A stretch of DNA of 64,000 bases from Leptospira kmetyi serovar Malaysia str. Bejo-Iso9 (GTDB lineage Bacteria > Spirochaetota > Leptospiria > Leptospirales > Leptospiraceae). The DNA lies in contig NZ_AHMP02000003.1 in the NCBI RefSeq assembly GCF_000243735.2, positions 2,502,001 to 2,566,000 of the forward strand, given 5' to 3'. Shown here piece after piece: positions 29,828 through 38,378 of the stretch. A program made the position numbers and the translations under genes. How positions within the stretch are numbered: the stretch's first letter is position 1; each line of letters opens with the position of its first letter. Under the pieces are notes generated by a model. It had not been told where the DNA came from, ran no database searches, and saw only the letters and a program-made list of their open reading frames with translations.

Positions 29828-29841
29828 AATATTCTAATTTT
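29820..29841. repeat. AT-rich 22-base perfect palindrome at a convergent gene junction
   Basis: The half-site AAAATTAGAAT is followed directly by its inverse. It covers the stop codon of the fusion gene and lies 12 bases from the end of the leftward cyclase gene. A partial copy (TTTTAGAATATTCAAT) follows at once. It may act as a weak two-way terminator; low GC argues against a classical one. Confidence 0.5.
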
Positions 29842-29852
29842 AGAATATTCAA

Positions 29853-31991
29853 TCAATCGCCGAGGACCGTCACTCCCTGCCAGTTTTCGGGAACCCCGAA
29901 TCTGCAGTTGTGAACGGATTTTTCCAGATAAACTCGCGCGGCTTGATCGGCACGGTTTTTTTCCAAGATCCTGTTGAAAACGACGCAGGCTTCTTCGAAA
30001 TGTTTTTCCCGGAACAAAAGAATTCCTCTTTCGAATTCCTCGCGTGTGTTCATGTAAGAATCGATCAAAGATTCGGAAAGTCCGTTGAACACTTCCAAAA
30101 CCGTATAAACGCTTCTTTGATCACGGATCTGAACCCGGTCCACGACGCGATAATAGTATTTCGAAGAATTTGTTAAGCGAAATAGAGTGGAGTCCGTTAT
30201 CAGCAGGGAAGAATCGTACATTCTCGATAACTGACCGATCTTAAACGCGACGTTCACCGAAGAGGAGATGACCGTACTTTCCATTCTTTCCGCTTCGCCG
30301 ATCGTTCCGAGTAGAATCGGCCCTGTATGAATTCCGCTTCCGGAACGAACCGGATCTTTTCCTTTTGCGATTCTTTCCCGATTGAACTCTCTCAGAATTC
30401 TTTGGATTTCAACTGCGCTTTCCAAAGCCTTTTCCGGCTCGGGCGGAAACAACGCAAGAAACGCTTCCCCGAAATACTTGTCGATAAACCCGTCGCGCTC
30501 CCGAATCGTGGGCCCGACTTTTCCGAGAAAGGAATTGATGAACTCGAAATTCTCCTTTCCGTCCATCTGTTCCGCGAATTCGGAAAAGGTGCGGATCTCG
30601 TTGTAGAGAAGACTCATCTCCTCTTCCGCGATGTCCCCGAGTTTAATATCGAGAATATCATGTTTATTTAATATTTTAAGAAGTTCCCTCGGAACGAAAA
30701 GTCCGTAAGAAGAATTCACCTTTTTTAAACTTTCTGACATATCCTCGACCGCGTCGAAGGCCAAAGAATATCGTTTCGCCAAAAGAAACGCTTCGGAAAA
30801 GATAAGCGCGATCAGACCGAACGGGGCGAGAATGAACGTCGGAATGATTCTTTTGTTGTAGAAGATGTCCTGACTGTACGCGAGAAAAATCGCTGACATA
30901 CCGATCATAATAGCGATCGCACCCGGCTTTTTTCGGATTAACGCAAGCATTAATACGAAGAAACCGACGGCAAAACAAAGGAACGTAAAAACGTAATAGT
31001 ATTCGATCGTTCCCGTAAATAAAACCGGATCCTGCGAAACCACGACCAAGGAAAAGATCGAAGCGATAAAAACGACCGCGTAGTGAAGTTCCTTTCTCAT
31101 TTCGTCCGGGAACAAAGCGCGCAAAAACGCGGTGGTGATCGGAGGAATCAGATAAAAACTCAAATACACGATTCTCATATGAACGTGATAGGAAACGTCC
31201 GGGAAAATCACCTGAATCAGATTCTGCCCCGTGCTGATCTCCCTAAAACAAAAAACGAAACAAAGAGTTCCGAAGTATAAAAGAGCCGCGTCCTTCTTTC
31301 TCAAAAAATAAAGAGTGAAATGATACAAGGCCATCGCGACCAAGAACCCGAGAAGAAAAACGTCCACCGTCATTCTTTTTTCCCGAAGACGAATGATCTG
31401 ATCTTCGTTTCCCAAAATCAATCGCGCGGTCAAACCCCCGCGTGCGTGATAAAAATTGGAGATCGGAATTCGTATTAAAAATTCTTTTTTTTGAATTTGA
31501 AACGGAAGAATCTTCACGTTCCATTCCGGAGTCGATGTGTCTGCGGTTTTTCCCGGAGCTCCGTGCGCGCCGATTTTATTTCCGTCGATCCAAACTTCGT
31601 ATGCGGTTTCCGAAGTCTCCGCTAAGATCGCAAGACTCTGCGGCTTTTTATTTTCGGGAAGAATCACTTTCAAAAAATACGTTGCGATTCCGGTTCCCGG
31701 ATAATTCTTTCCTTCCGATTCTTGAATTCGCGTCCAAGCCTTGGGAACGGGCATGATCCTGTTTTTTTCGGGTTCGATATCCGGGCTTTCAACAAATTCT
31801 TGCCAACGAAAAGTCCAATCGCCTTGTAAAGCGACCGGGCCGTATTCTTCGAAATTCCAAGAGGAAAGATCGATCACGCCGGAAGACGCGGAGATATGAG
31901 GACGCTCCGATTCCGACGCGCAATGATTTAAAACAAAAAAGAGTCCGAGAAGAACAAACACTCGTCTTTGAAAAAAACTTTCTGAAGTCAT
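29853..31991 (-). CDS. 7TMR-DISM receptor with degenerate class III cyclase domain (copy 1)
   Basis: This 712-residue protein has a signal peptide with a possible lipobox (FFVLNHC, Cys24) and a periplasmic 7TMR-DISMED-type jellyroll (about 35-195). Seven membrane helices follow (about 208-408), then a class III nucleotide cyclase domain (about 455-610) and a TPR-like tail. Compared with active cyclases the first metal-binding Asp is Glu465 (YNEIRTF), the second is Glu509 (DKYFGEAF), and the catalytic Arg is Lys584 (SVNVAFKIG); Asn580 is kept. It probably senses a ligand and may be inactive or altered in catalysis. The paralogue upstream has the same layout. Confidence 0.87.
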   Translation of the reverse strand: MTSESFFQRRVFVLLGLFFVLNHCASESERPHISASSGVIDLSSWNFEEYGPVALQGDWTFRWQEFVESPDIEPEKNRIMPVPKAWTRIQESEGKNYPGTGIATYFLKVILPENKKPQSLAILAETSETAYEVWIDGNKIGAHGAPGKTADTSTPEWNVKILPFQIQKKEFLIRIPISNFYHARGGLTARLILGNEDQIIRLREKRMTVDVFLLGFLVAMALYHFTLYFLRKKDAALLYFGTLCFVFCFREISTGQNLIQVIFPDVSYHVHMRIVYLSFYLIPPITTAFLRALFPDEMRKELHYAVVFIASIFSLVVVSQDPVLFTGTIEYYYVFTFLCFAVGFFVLMLALIRKKPGAIAIMIGMSAIFLAYSQDIFYNKRIIPTFILAPFGLIALIFSEAFLLAKRYSLAFDAVEDMSESLKKVNSSYGLFVPRELLKILNKHDILDIKLGDIAEEEMSLLYNEIRTFSEFAEQMDGKENFEFINSFLGKVGPTIRERDGFIDKYFGEAFLALFPPEPEKALESAVEIQRILREFNRERIAKGKDPVRSGSGIHTGPILLGTIGEAERMESTVISSSVNVAFKIGQLSRMYDSSLLITDSTLFRLTNSSKYYYRVVDRVQIRDQRSVYTVLEVFNGLSESLIDSYMNTREEFERGILLFREKHFEEACVVFNRILEKNRADQAARVYLEKSVHNCRFGVPENWQGVTVLGD

Positions 31992-32070
31992 GGAGTCTTT
32001 CTCGATTCTCTTCCTCGAACTTCGAGTCGGTCAAGTTGAATATTCGACCCGATGAGGGGCGGGATTTTTT

Positions 32071-34185
32071 CTAAACGTCCAAAACCGTAATGCCGTCCCA
32101 ATTATTCGGAGAACCGAATCGACAATAATGAATCGACTTTTCAAGATACCAGCGCGCGGGTTGATCCATTTTGTTTCTTTCCAAAACCCGATTGAAGATC
32201 ACGCAGGCTTCCTCGAAATTTCTTTGTCTGAAGTTCGCGATCCCGCGTTCAAACTCTTCTTTCGTGTCCATAAACTGATCGAGAAGCGATTCGGATTGTC
32301 CATTAAAAACTTCTAAAATCGTTACGACCGAGTTATGACCTTTCAGTTGAATCCGATCGACGACTCGCATGGAATATTTTTCCGGATTCTCCAGACCGAA
32401 TAAAACGTGATCCGTAATCAGAATGGAAGAATCGAACAATCTGCAGAGTTGTCCGACTCGAGTCGCTAAAGTAACGGACGGTGAAATCACCGCGCCTTCC
32501 ATACGTTCCTTTTCTCCGATCGTCCCGAGAAGAATCGGTCCTTTGTGAAGACCCGTGCCGACTCGAACGGCTTCCTTACCTTTGCCGATCCGATTCATAT
32601 TAATTTCTTTTAATATGTTTTGGATTTCGACCGCGCTTTCCAACGCGTCCTCCGCTTTTTGGGAGAATAGTGACAAAAACGCGTCTCCGAAATATTTATC
32701 GATAAATCCGTTCTTATCGCGGATCAAAGGCCCGACCTTGCCCAGATAAGAATTGATGAATTCGAAATTCTCCTTTGCGGAAGCCTGATCTCCGAGGAAC
32801 TGCGCGGTCCGAATCTCGTTGTAAAGAATGGTCATTTCCTCTTCGGCGACGTCTCCGAGTTTCACGTCGATAAAACTATGTTCGTTCAGGATTTTCAAAA
32901 ATTCTCTCGGAACAAAAAGCCCGTAAGAAGTGTTCGTTTTGTTAAGCGACTTCGTGAGATCCACGATCGCGCCGAACGCCTGAGAATAGCGGTTTGCAAG
33001 AAGATAAGCCTGTGAAAAGACCATCGCCAACAAACCGATGGGGGAAAAATAACCCGTGTTGACGATTCTTTTGTTGTAAAGAGTGTCTTGAAGAACGACC
33101 GCGAAGAACACGAGCAAACCGCTCAACAGAAGGACCGCGCCGCTTCTTTTTTTAAGAATGGCAGTTACAAGAATATAAAACCCGTAAAAGAAAACCACAA
33201 ACGTAAAGAGATAATACGCGTCGATCGTTCCCGTAAAAAACGCGGGCGGAGTTATCGCCACGATCGCTGAGGACAAACCTCCAATCATTAGAATTCCGTA
33301 ATATAAATAAGAATTGAATTCCGCGGGAAATAAAGAACGGAAAAACGCGGCAAAAACCGGAACCGTCAAGTAGAACGAAAGATAAACGATCTTAGAATGA
33401 ACGGAATAATCCAGACCCGGAACCAGGATCTGAACCAGATTCTCCCCCGTACTCATGGCCCTAAAACAATAAATAAAACATAATATACCGAAATAGAGAA
33501 CCGACTTCTCCTCTTGTCTCAGAAAAAACAAAGTCAGGTGATACAAGGCCATGATCGCAAGACTTCCGAAAACGAAAACCTCCAAGGTCAGTCTTTTTTC
33601 ACGGATGGACTGGATCGAAGAACTTTTACCGATGAAAAATTTTCCGGTAAGACCTCCGCGTGCATGATGAAAATTGGATATTAGAATTTTAAGAACCGGT
33701 TCTTTGTCCGTATTGTAGAACGAAAAAATCTTTTTGTTCCACTCCGGTCTGGAAGTTTCCGCGTTGATTCCCACGTTTCCGACTTCGCCGAGTTTTTTCG
33801 AATTCAGATAAATTTCGTATGCGGTTTCGGAAATATCGGTTTGAAGCGCGAGCTCCTGATTCAAATAAGAATCGGGCAAACGGATCTTTAAAAAGTAAGT
33901 CGCATAACCCGTTGAAGTGTATTTTTTTTCCAGAGAATCGGGAAGTTTGATCCAAGCTTTCGGTACGGTTGCAAAGTCCGAATCGGAAGGCCAGGCTTCG
34001 GAGGAAAAATTCTTCCATAAGAATTTGAATTCTCCTTCGAGAAGAGCGGGTCCGTTTTTTTCAAAATCCCATTCGGTTAAATCCAAAACTCCGCGTTCGG
34101 CTTTCGGAAACAGAGTCGGCGACAGCCAATCGCAGGATAAAAAAAGTAAACAACATAGGCAGACGGAAAATCGCACAAAGCTCAT
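32071..34185 (-). CDS. 7TMR-DISM receptor with degenerate class III cyclase domain (copy 2)
   Basis: This 704-residue paralogue of the neighbouring downstream gene keeps the same order: lipobox LLFLSC (Cys18), periplasmic jellyroll (about 30-190), seven membrane helices (about 200-400), cyclase domain (about 447-600) and a TPR-like tail ending in NNWDGITVL. Its substitutions differ: the first metal Asp is Glu457 (YNEIRTA), the second is intact (Asp501 in KYFGDAF), the transition-state Asn is Thr572 (SVTLATR) and Arg576 is kept. The two genes are 79 bases apart and look like a tandem duplication. Heteromeric pairing is conceivable but untested. Confidence 0.87.
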   Translation of the reverse strand: MSFVRFSVCLCCLLFLSCDWLSPTLFPKAERGVLDLTEWDFEKNGPALLEGEFKFLWKNFSSEAWPSDSDFATVPKAWIKLPDSLEKKYTSTGYATYFLKIRLPDSYLNQELALQTDISETAYEIYLNSKKLGEVGNVGINAETSRPEWNKKIFSFYNTDKEPVLKILISNFHHARGGLTGKFFIGKSSSIQSIREKRLTLEVFVFGSLAIMALYHLTLFFLRQEEKSVLYFGILCFIYCFRAMSTGENLVQILVPGLDYSVHSKIVYLSFYLTVPVFAAFFRSLFPAEFNSYLYYGILMIGGLSSAIVAITPPAFFTGTIDAYYLFTFVVFFYGFYILVTAILKKRSGAVLLLSGLLVFFAVVLQDTLYNKRIVNTGYFSPIGLLAMVFSQAYLLANRYSQAFGAIVDLTKSLNKTNTSYGLFVPREFLKILNEHSFIDVKLGDVAEEEMTILYNEIRTAQFLGDQASAKENFEFINSYLGKVGPLIRDKNGFIDKYFGDAFLSLFSQKAEDALESAVEIQNILKEINMNRIGKGKEAVRVGTGLHKGPILLGTIGEKERMEGAVISPSVTLATRVGQLCRLFDSSILITDHVLFGLENPEKYSMRVVDRIQLKGHNSVVTILEVFNGQSESLLDQFMDTKEEFERGIANFRQRNFEEACVIFNRVLERNKMDQPARWYLEKSIHYCRFGSPNNWDGITVLDV

Positions 34186-34249
34186 AATCGGATACCGAAA
34201 AAGTTCTTTCGAGTTATACGAAATTATGCTTTGTTAAACGAATAGGTCA

Positions 34250-35611
34250 ATGAATATTCAAATTTCCTTTCGCAATCCGTTCCGTCCCGTTTCCACATTC
34301 GCTTCGTTATTCGGAATCGCAGCGTTCCTCTTTTTTTCTTACGCAAATCTCGTTTTAGCCGGAGAGGAAAACGACGAACTTCTTCAGGTAAAAAAGATAT
34401 TCTCGGGAGAATGGAAAAAAAGAAATATTCCGTTTTCGTTCGAGTTCGGTTCCGGTGAAGAATCCTGCAAAAACGATTTCAACTTGGACGGAATCGAAGA
34501 CATAGCTCTTACGATGCGGATCAAATCCGAAGATTCGTCCAACGAATCCGCAACCGATCAAAACGGATTTTTGGCGATCGCGCTCGGATCTCAAAACGGA
34601 AAATACGTTTTCGATTCTATGATTCCGATGATCCCTTGCAATTCCTGCGGAGGAGTTTACGGAAAACCCGATGTCGGATTAAAATGTATTCGAGACAAGA
34701 TACTCGTATCCTCATACGGAGGCTCCAATTGGAGATGGTCTAACGTGGAAACGATCCGCTGGAAAAAATCGGGATGGCAATGGATCGGAACGGATTCTCA
34801 CAGTTATCATACGTCTTTCGGCGACGGTTTGAAACATTCCTTCAATCGGATCAACTTGGATTCAACGCGGAGTTACGAGGGAAGAATGGAATCGGAACGG
34901 GAAGTCGCATCTCCGAGGGAAGAAGTTCGGTTTAAAAAAATATTCTCCAGTCAATCGCAGAACCGATTCGAAATCGGAGAATCTTGGGATTTTTTACCCT
35001 CTCTTCCGTTTGAAATTCAGGATAAGAATCACCTAAGCGAAGGCCAATCTTCTTGGAAAGGTCCGTTGGATCTTTCGTTTCGAGTCAAGTCGGGTTGGAA
35101 TACCGATTCGATCGCAGTTGCGGTTAACGTTACGGACGATCAAATCCGTTCTTGTGCATCGATGTCCTTCGATTGCGACGGAATCGATATCGTTTTGGAT
35201 CCGGACTCGAGCATTTTGGATTATGATACAAATGGAGGAGTCCGCAAAAAACTCGGTCCGAAGTCGGTTTCGATTTCCCTACGTCTTCAACCAAACGAAG
35301 AAACGATCGTTCTTCTCAATGGTAAAAAAGTTTCGGGTAAGAATGTGGAAGCCCGCTCTAAAAAAACCGCGGACGGTTATACGATCCAAACAAAGATTTC
35401 TTGGAATCTTTTCGGAAAAGAAAACGAATCCAGATTTAAGGACGGATTCGAATTCTTAGCGGACGTTTCCGTCGTTGATTTCGACGATTCTTCCCGATCG
35501 CAAAAAAGAATGTCGACTTCCGAATTCAAAAACCGAGATCCGTATACTCTCGGGGAATTGAAATTGATTTCGGAAAAATATTCCCTCGGACCTTGGAAAG
35601 ATTCTCCATAA
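34250..35611 (+). CDS. Exported protein with CBM9-like C-terminal domain
   Basis: This 453-residue protein has an N-terminal membrane segment or signal peptide (about residues 15-40). A domain of about 180 residues follows with an Asp-rich loop, KNDFNLDGIEDIAL, of FG-GAP/calcium-loop type and a paired Cys stretch (IPCNSCGG). The C-terminal 190 residues resemble the CBM9-like fold: WKGPLDLSFRVKSGWNTDSIAVAVNVTDDQIR, DGIDIVLDPDS, GYTIQTKISWNLFG. Such a fold often binds carbohydrate. It is divergent from the tandem cyclases and stands alone. The role is unknown. Confidence 0.75.
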   Translation: MNIQISFRNPFRPVSTFASLFGIAAFLFFSYANLVLAGEENDELLQVKKIFSGEWKKRNIPFSFEFGSGEESCKNDFNLDGIEDIALTMRIKSEDSSNESATDQNGFLAIALGSQNGKYVFDSMIPMIPCNSCGGVYGKPDVGLKCIRDKILVSSYGGSNWRWSNVETIRWKKSGWQWIGTDSHSYHTSFGDGLKHSFNRINLDSTRSYEGRMESEREVASPREEVRFKKIFSSQSQNRFEIGESWDFLPSLPFEIQDKNHLSEGQSSWKGPLDLSFRVKSGWNTDSIAVAVNVTDDQIRSCASMSFDCDGIDIVLDPDSSILDYDTNGGVRKKLGPKSVSISLRLQPNEETIVLLNGKKVSGKNVEARSKKTADGYTIQTKISWNLFGKENESRFKDGFEFLADVSVVDFDDSSRSQKRMSTSEFKNRDPYTLGELKLISEKYSLGPWKDSP

Positions 35612-35687
35612 AAACGGAGCGATCACGCGACCAACAAAGAATCCATCCGAATATATTTAAAAAATTGAATATAAATCATCTAAGAAT

Positions 35688-36599
35688 CTAGGAAACGTTT
35701 CTGATTTTTTGAGGATCTTCGTTTCTCGGAGAAAAACCGTGGATTCGTTTAAACGCCTTTGAGAATGCGAACGCGGACGAATAACCCACGATCCGCGCCA
35801 CCTCTTCCAAGGTCGCGTTCTGATCCTGAATGAGACTTCTTCCCTTTTCGATTCTAAGACGGGCGAGATAATCTATCGGAGTACAACCCAACACTTCTTT
35901 AAATCGATTGGCGAGCGACGCGCGGGAAATTCCAACGGTTCGAGCGAGATTCTCCAAGGTCCAAGCGTAGGCCGGTTTTTTATGAACCGCTTCCAACGCC
36001 GCCAAAATCTTTTCGTCTTTGAACGCGCTTCTCCAACCCGGTGAAAGAGCGGGATGAGTTTCCAGCCAATGGCGTATAACGTAATACAAAAGAATATCCG
36101 TCAATCTCTGAAGAATCAAATCCGAACCCAAACCGGAATCGACTTCCTGAGAAATCAAAATCAAAGTCGTGTGCAGAGGATGATGCGAAGGAATTTCTCC
36201 GGCGCGGATAAGAATATGATCGGGCAATTCGTAAAAGAAAGGATGTTGTGTCGTCTCGGGAACCTCGTAACGAACCGAAACGAACGTGGTGATCGGAGTT
36301 CCCGACTGTTCCGATTCTTGGGGAAGAATTTCCCGAAACCTTCCGATATCCATCGCCTTTTCTTTGGGAGAAGATACGAGGTCGTGATTGAATCCTCTCG
36401 CGATGAATAAGATATCCCCTTTTTCAAGCGGGATCGATTCTCCCTTGAATCTTGCAAAACAAGAACCTTGGGAAAGAATATGAAAGCCTCCGCTTCGTTC
36501 GCAGGGAAATTTTAAACCCCAGGATTTATACATCGAGGTTCTCGCGAGAATATCACTTTTCCAAGCGGCTGCGGTTAATATTTCAGAAAGAAGATCCAT
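35688..36599 (-). CDS. AraC-family regulator with cupin sensor
   Basis: This 303-residue regulator has an N-terminal cupin of the AraC cupin_6 type (GGFHILSQGSCFARFKGESIPLEKGDILFIARGFNHDL). The C-terminal AraC DNA-binding domain reads WTLENLARTVGISRASLANRFKEVLGCTPIDYLARLRIEKGRSLIQDQNATLEEVARIVGYSSAFAFSKAFKRIHGFSPRNE. It is transcribed away from the NmrA-like gene at 36724. The 124-base gap holds two direct repeats 21 bases apart, the spacing typical of AraC-type sites, so control of that gene is likely. Confidence 0.92.
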   Translation of the reverse strand: MDLLSEILTAAAWKSDILARTSMYKSWGLKFPCERSGGFHILSQGSCFARFKGESIPLEKGDILFIARGFNHDLVSSPKEKAMDIGRFREILPQESEQSGTPITTFVSVRYEVPETTQHPFFYELPDHILIRAGEIPSHHPLHTTLILISQEVDSGLGSDLILQRLTDILLYYVIRHWLETHPALSPGWRSAFKDEKILAALEAVHKKPAYAWTLENLARTVGISRASLANRFKEVLGCTPIDYLARLRIEKGRSLIQDQNATLEEVARIVGYSSAFAFSKAFKRIHGFSPRNEDPQKIRNVS

Positions 36600-36646
36600 A
36601 TTCTCATCTTACCCCGAACATATCCGAAAGTCGAGTAAATTATACG

Positions 36647-36678
36647 ATTGGATATGCTTTTTAGATCATTGGACATAG
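36647..36678. promoter_or_regulatory. Direct repeats, possible AraC-type binding sites
   Basis: ATTGGATATGC (36647-36657) and ATTGGACATAG (36668-36678) are direct repeats exactly 21 bases apart, two helical turns, between the divergent AraC and NmrA-like genes. Confidence 0.45.
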
Positions 36679-36723
36679 CCAGATTTTCCGTTCCGGGTTA
36701 CTCTATTTTTAGGAGAATCAATT

Positions 36724-37575
36724 ATGAAAATTTTCGTTTATGCGGCTTCCGGTCTGGTTTCGGGGTTCGTTGTGGATAATTTATTGGCAAAAGGTCACGA
36801 GGTCTACGCGGCTTCCCGTAAGCCGGAATCGGGCAAAAAAGCGCCCAATCTTCATTGGGTGAAAGCGGACGCTTCCCAACCGACTTTGGGATTGGAAGTG
36901 TTGGATCAAGTGGACAGGGCTTTTTTTCTTTCCCCACCGGGTTATACGGATCAGTACAGCATTCTTAATCCTTGGATCGAAAAGGCGAAGTCTAAAAAAT
37001 TACAAAAAATTGTACTCATGACGGCAATCGGAGTGGAACATTCTCCCGAAGATCTTCCTTTTAGAAAACTGGAAAGAGCCGTTGAAAACTCCGGGCTTGC
37101 TTACAATATCATTCGCCCGAATTGGTTTATGCAGAACTTTCAAACTTTTTGGATTTCGGGAATCTTAAAGGACAAAAAAATCTACTTCCCCGCCGGTAAC
37201 GCAAAGACCAGTTTTATAGACGCGAGAGATATCGCGGCAAGCGCGACGACTTTGCTTTTGGATGATTCTCAAAACGGAAAAGAATTCACTCTTACCGGAA
37301 AAGAATCCATCACACACGACGAGGTCGCTCAAAAATTATCCAAAGCAACCGGACTTTCCATCGCATTCGCGGACATCACTCCTGAAGACTTTAAGAAAGG
37401 TTTGGTGGGCGCGGGCGTTCCCGAAGACTACGCGAACGTTCTCGTGTATATCGCGGGTAACTTAAAAGAAGGACATTCGGCTCCGATCTCGGATACGGTA
37501 AAACAAATCACCGGAAAAGATCCGATCAGTTTCGATCAGTATGCAAGCGACAACCGCAAGGTCTGGTTGAACTAA
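36724..37575 (+). CDS. NmrA-like NAD(P)-binding oxidoreductase
   Basis: This 283-residue atypical short-chain dehydrogenase has the N-terminal dinucleotide motif IFVYAASGLVSGFVVDNLLAKGHEVYAASRKPES, then RAFFLSPPGYTDQY, KIVLMTAIGVEHSPE, YNIIRPNWFMQNF and SFIDARDIAASATTLLL. These are features of the NmrA/HSCARG and QOR2 group that sense or use NAD(P)H. AGGAG precedes the ATG. The divergent AraC gene is its probable regulator. The substrate is unknown; a terminator follows. Confidence 0.9.
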   Translation: MKIFVYAASGLVSGFVVDNLLAKGHEVYAASRKPESGKKAPNLHWVKADASQPTLGLEVLDQVDRAFFLSPPGYTDQYSILNPWIEKAKSKKLQKIVLMTAIGVEHSPEDLPFRKLERAVENSGLAYNIIRPNWFMQNFQTFWISGILKDKKIYFPAGNAKTSFIDARDIAASATTLLLDDSQNGKEFTLTGKESITHDEVAQKLSKATGLSIAFADITPEDFKKGLVGAGVPEDYANVLVYIAGNLKEGHSAPISDTVKQITGKDPISFDQYASDNRKVWLN

Positions 37576-37589
37576 AGATTCTTCCCTTA

Positions 37590-37627
37590 CGAAAAGCGAG
37601 CCCGAGTTCGGGCTCCTTTCGTTTTTA
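37590..37627 (+). terminator. Rho-independent terminator after the NmrA-like gene
   Basis: GAGCCCGA (37598-37605) pairs with TCGGGCTC (37608-37615) over a 2-base turn that probably opens to 4, followed by CTTTCGTTTTTATATT. The stop codon lies 22 bases before the stem. Confidence 0.8.
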
Positions 37628-37776
37628 TATTCAAAATCTCTCAATTTCCTCTTCGAATCCGCTCAGATTTTATCGTTCATTCCTATTTTTTACGAAATCT
37701 TCAAAACTAATCTTGCAATTCGTCTAAGTTGCTGATGAATTATAAATTCTAAGATTAGATAGGAGTATTTCGTTTT

Positions 37777-38322
37777 ATGAAAATCAAAGGACTTGCAGTC
37801 GTGTTGTTTCTCAGTGCGACCTTGCTTCAAGCGGAACCGTTTCAATTGAAAAGCCCCGAGCTTACCGCGGGAAAATTAATCGCCAACGAACAAGTGTTTA
37901 ACGGATTCGGTTGTTCCGGCGGAAACATTTCTCCCTCGTTGTCTTGGAGCGGATTACCCAAAGATACGAAAAGTATCGCGTTGACCGTTTATGATCCGGA
38001 TGCTCCCACCGGAAGCGGATGGTGGCACTGGGTGGTTTTTAATCTTCCTGCAACGACCACTTCCCTTCCTGCAAACGCGGGTAACGTGGAAAAGAATCTT
38101 CTTCCCAAAGAAGCGGTTCAGAGCAGAACGGATTTCGGCGCTCCCGGTTACGGCGGCCCTTGTCCTCCACAAGGTCACAAACCCCATCGTTACTACTTTA
38201 CCGTTTACGCTTTGAAAGATAAGATTCCTGCGGATCAGAATTCTTCCGGAGCTTTGATCGGTTTTTACATCAATTCACTGAAAATAGGCGAAGCTACTCT
38301 TCTCGCAAAATACGGAAGATAA
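37777..38322 (+). CDS. YbhB/YbcL-family (PEBP / Raf kinase inhibitor-like) protein
   Basis: This 181-residue protein has a signal peptide ([20 protein letters not shown]). The PEBP fold shows the conserved segments [53 protein letters not shown] and NDFG-type [27 protein letters not shown], with the Asp-Pro-Asp-x-Pro and the His pair that line the phosphate/anion pocket. Bacterial members have no firm role. TAGGAG lies upstream of the ATG. The predicted location is periplasm. Confidence 0.93.
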   Translation: MKIKGLAVVLFLSATLLQAEPFQLKSPELTAGKLIANEQVFNGFGCSGGNISPSLSWSGLPKDTKSIALTVYDPDAPTGSGWWHWVVFNLPATTTSLPANAGNVEKNLLPKEAVQSRTDFGAPGYGGPCPPQGHKPHRYYFTVYALKDKIPADQNSSGALIGFYINSLKIGEATLLAKYGR

Positions 38323-38333
38323 TCGATCGTCTT

Positions 38334-38368
38334 GCATCCGTCGAAAACACCGCGTCTTCGACGGATGC
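38334..38368. terminator. Perfect 12-base hairpin between convergent genes
   Basis: GCATCCGTCGAA (38334-38345) pairs with TTCGACGGATGC (38357-38368) around an 11-base loop. It sits between the PEBP gene stop and the leftward cyclase stop. There is no T-tract on either side, so it may be a structural or factor-assisted terminator. Confidence 0.55.
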
Positions 38369-38378
38369 GTCTAACGTT

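Noticed and set aside
29820..29841. PerR/Fur box reading of the AT palindrome
   Set aside because: It lies at two gene ends rather than near a start codon, and similar AT motifs elsewhere in the window are inside coding frames.
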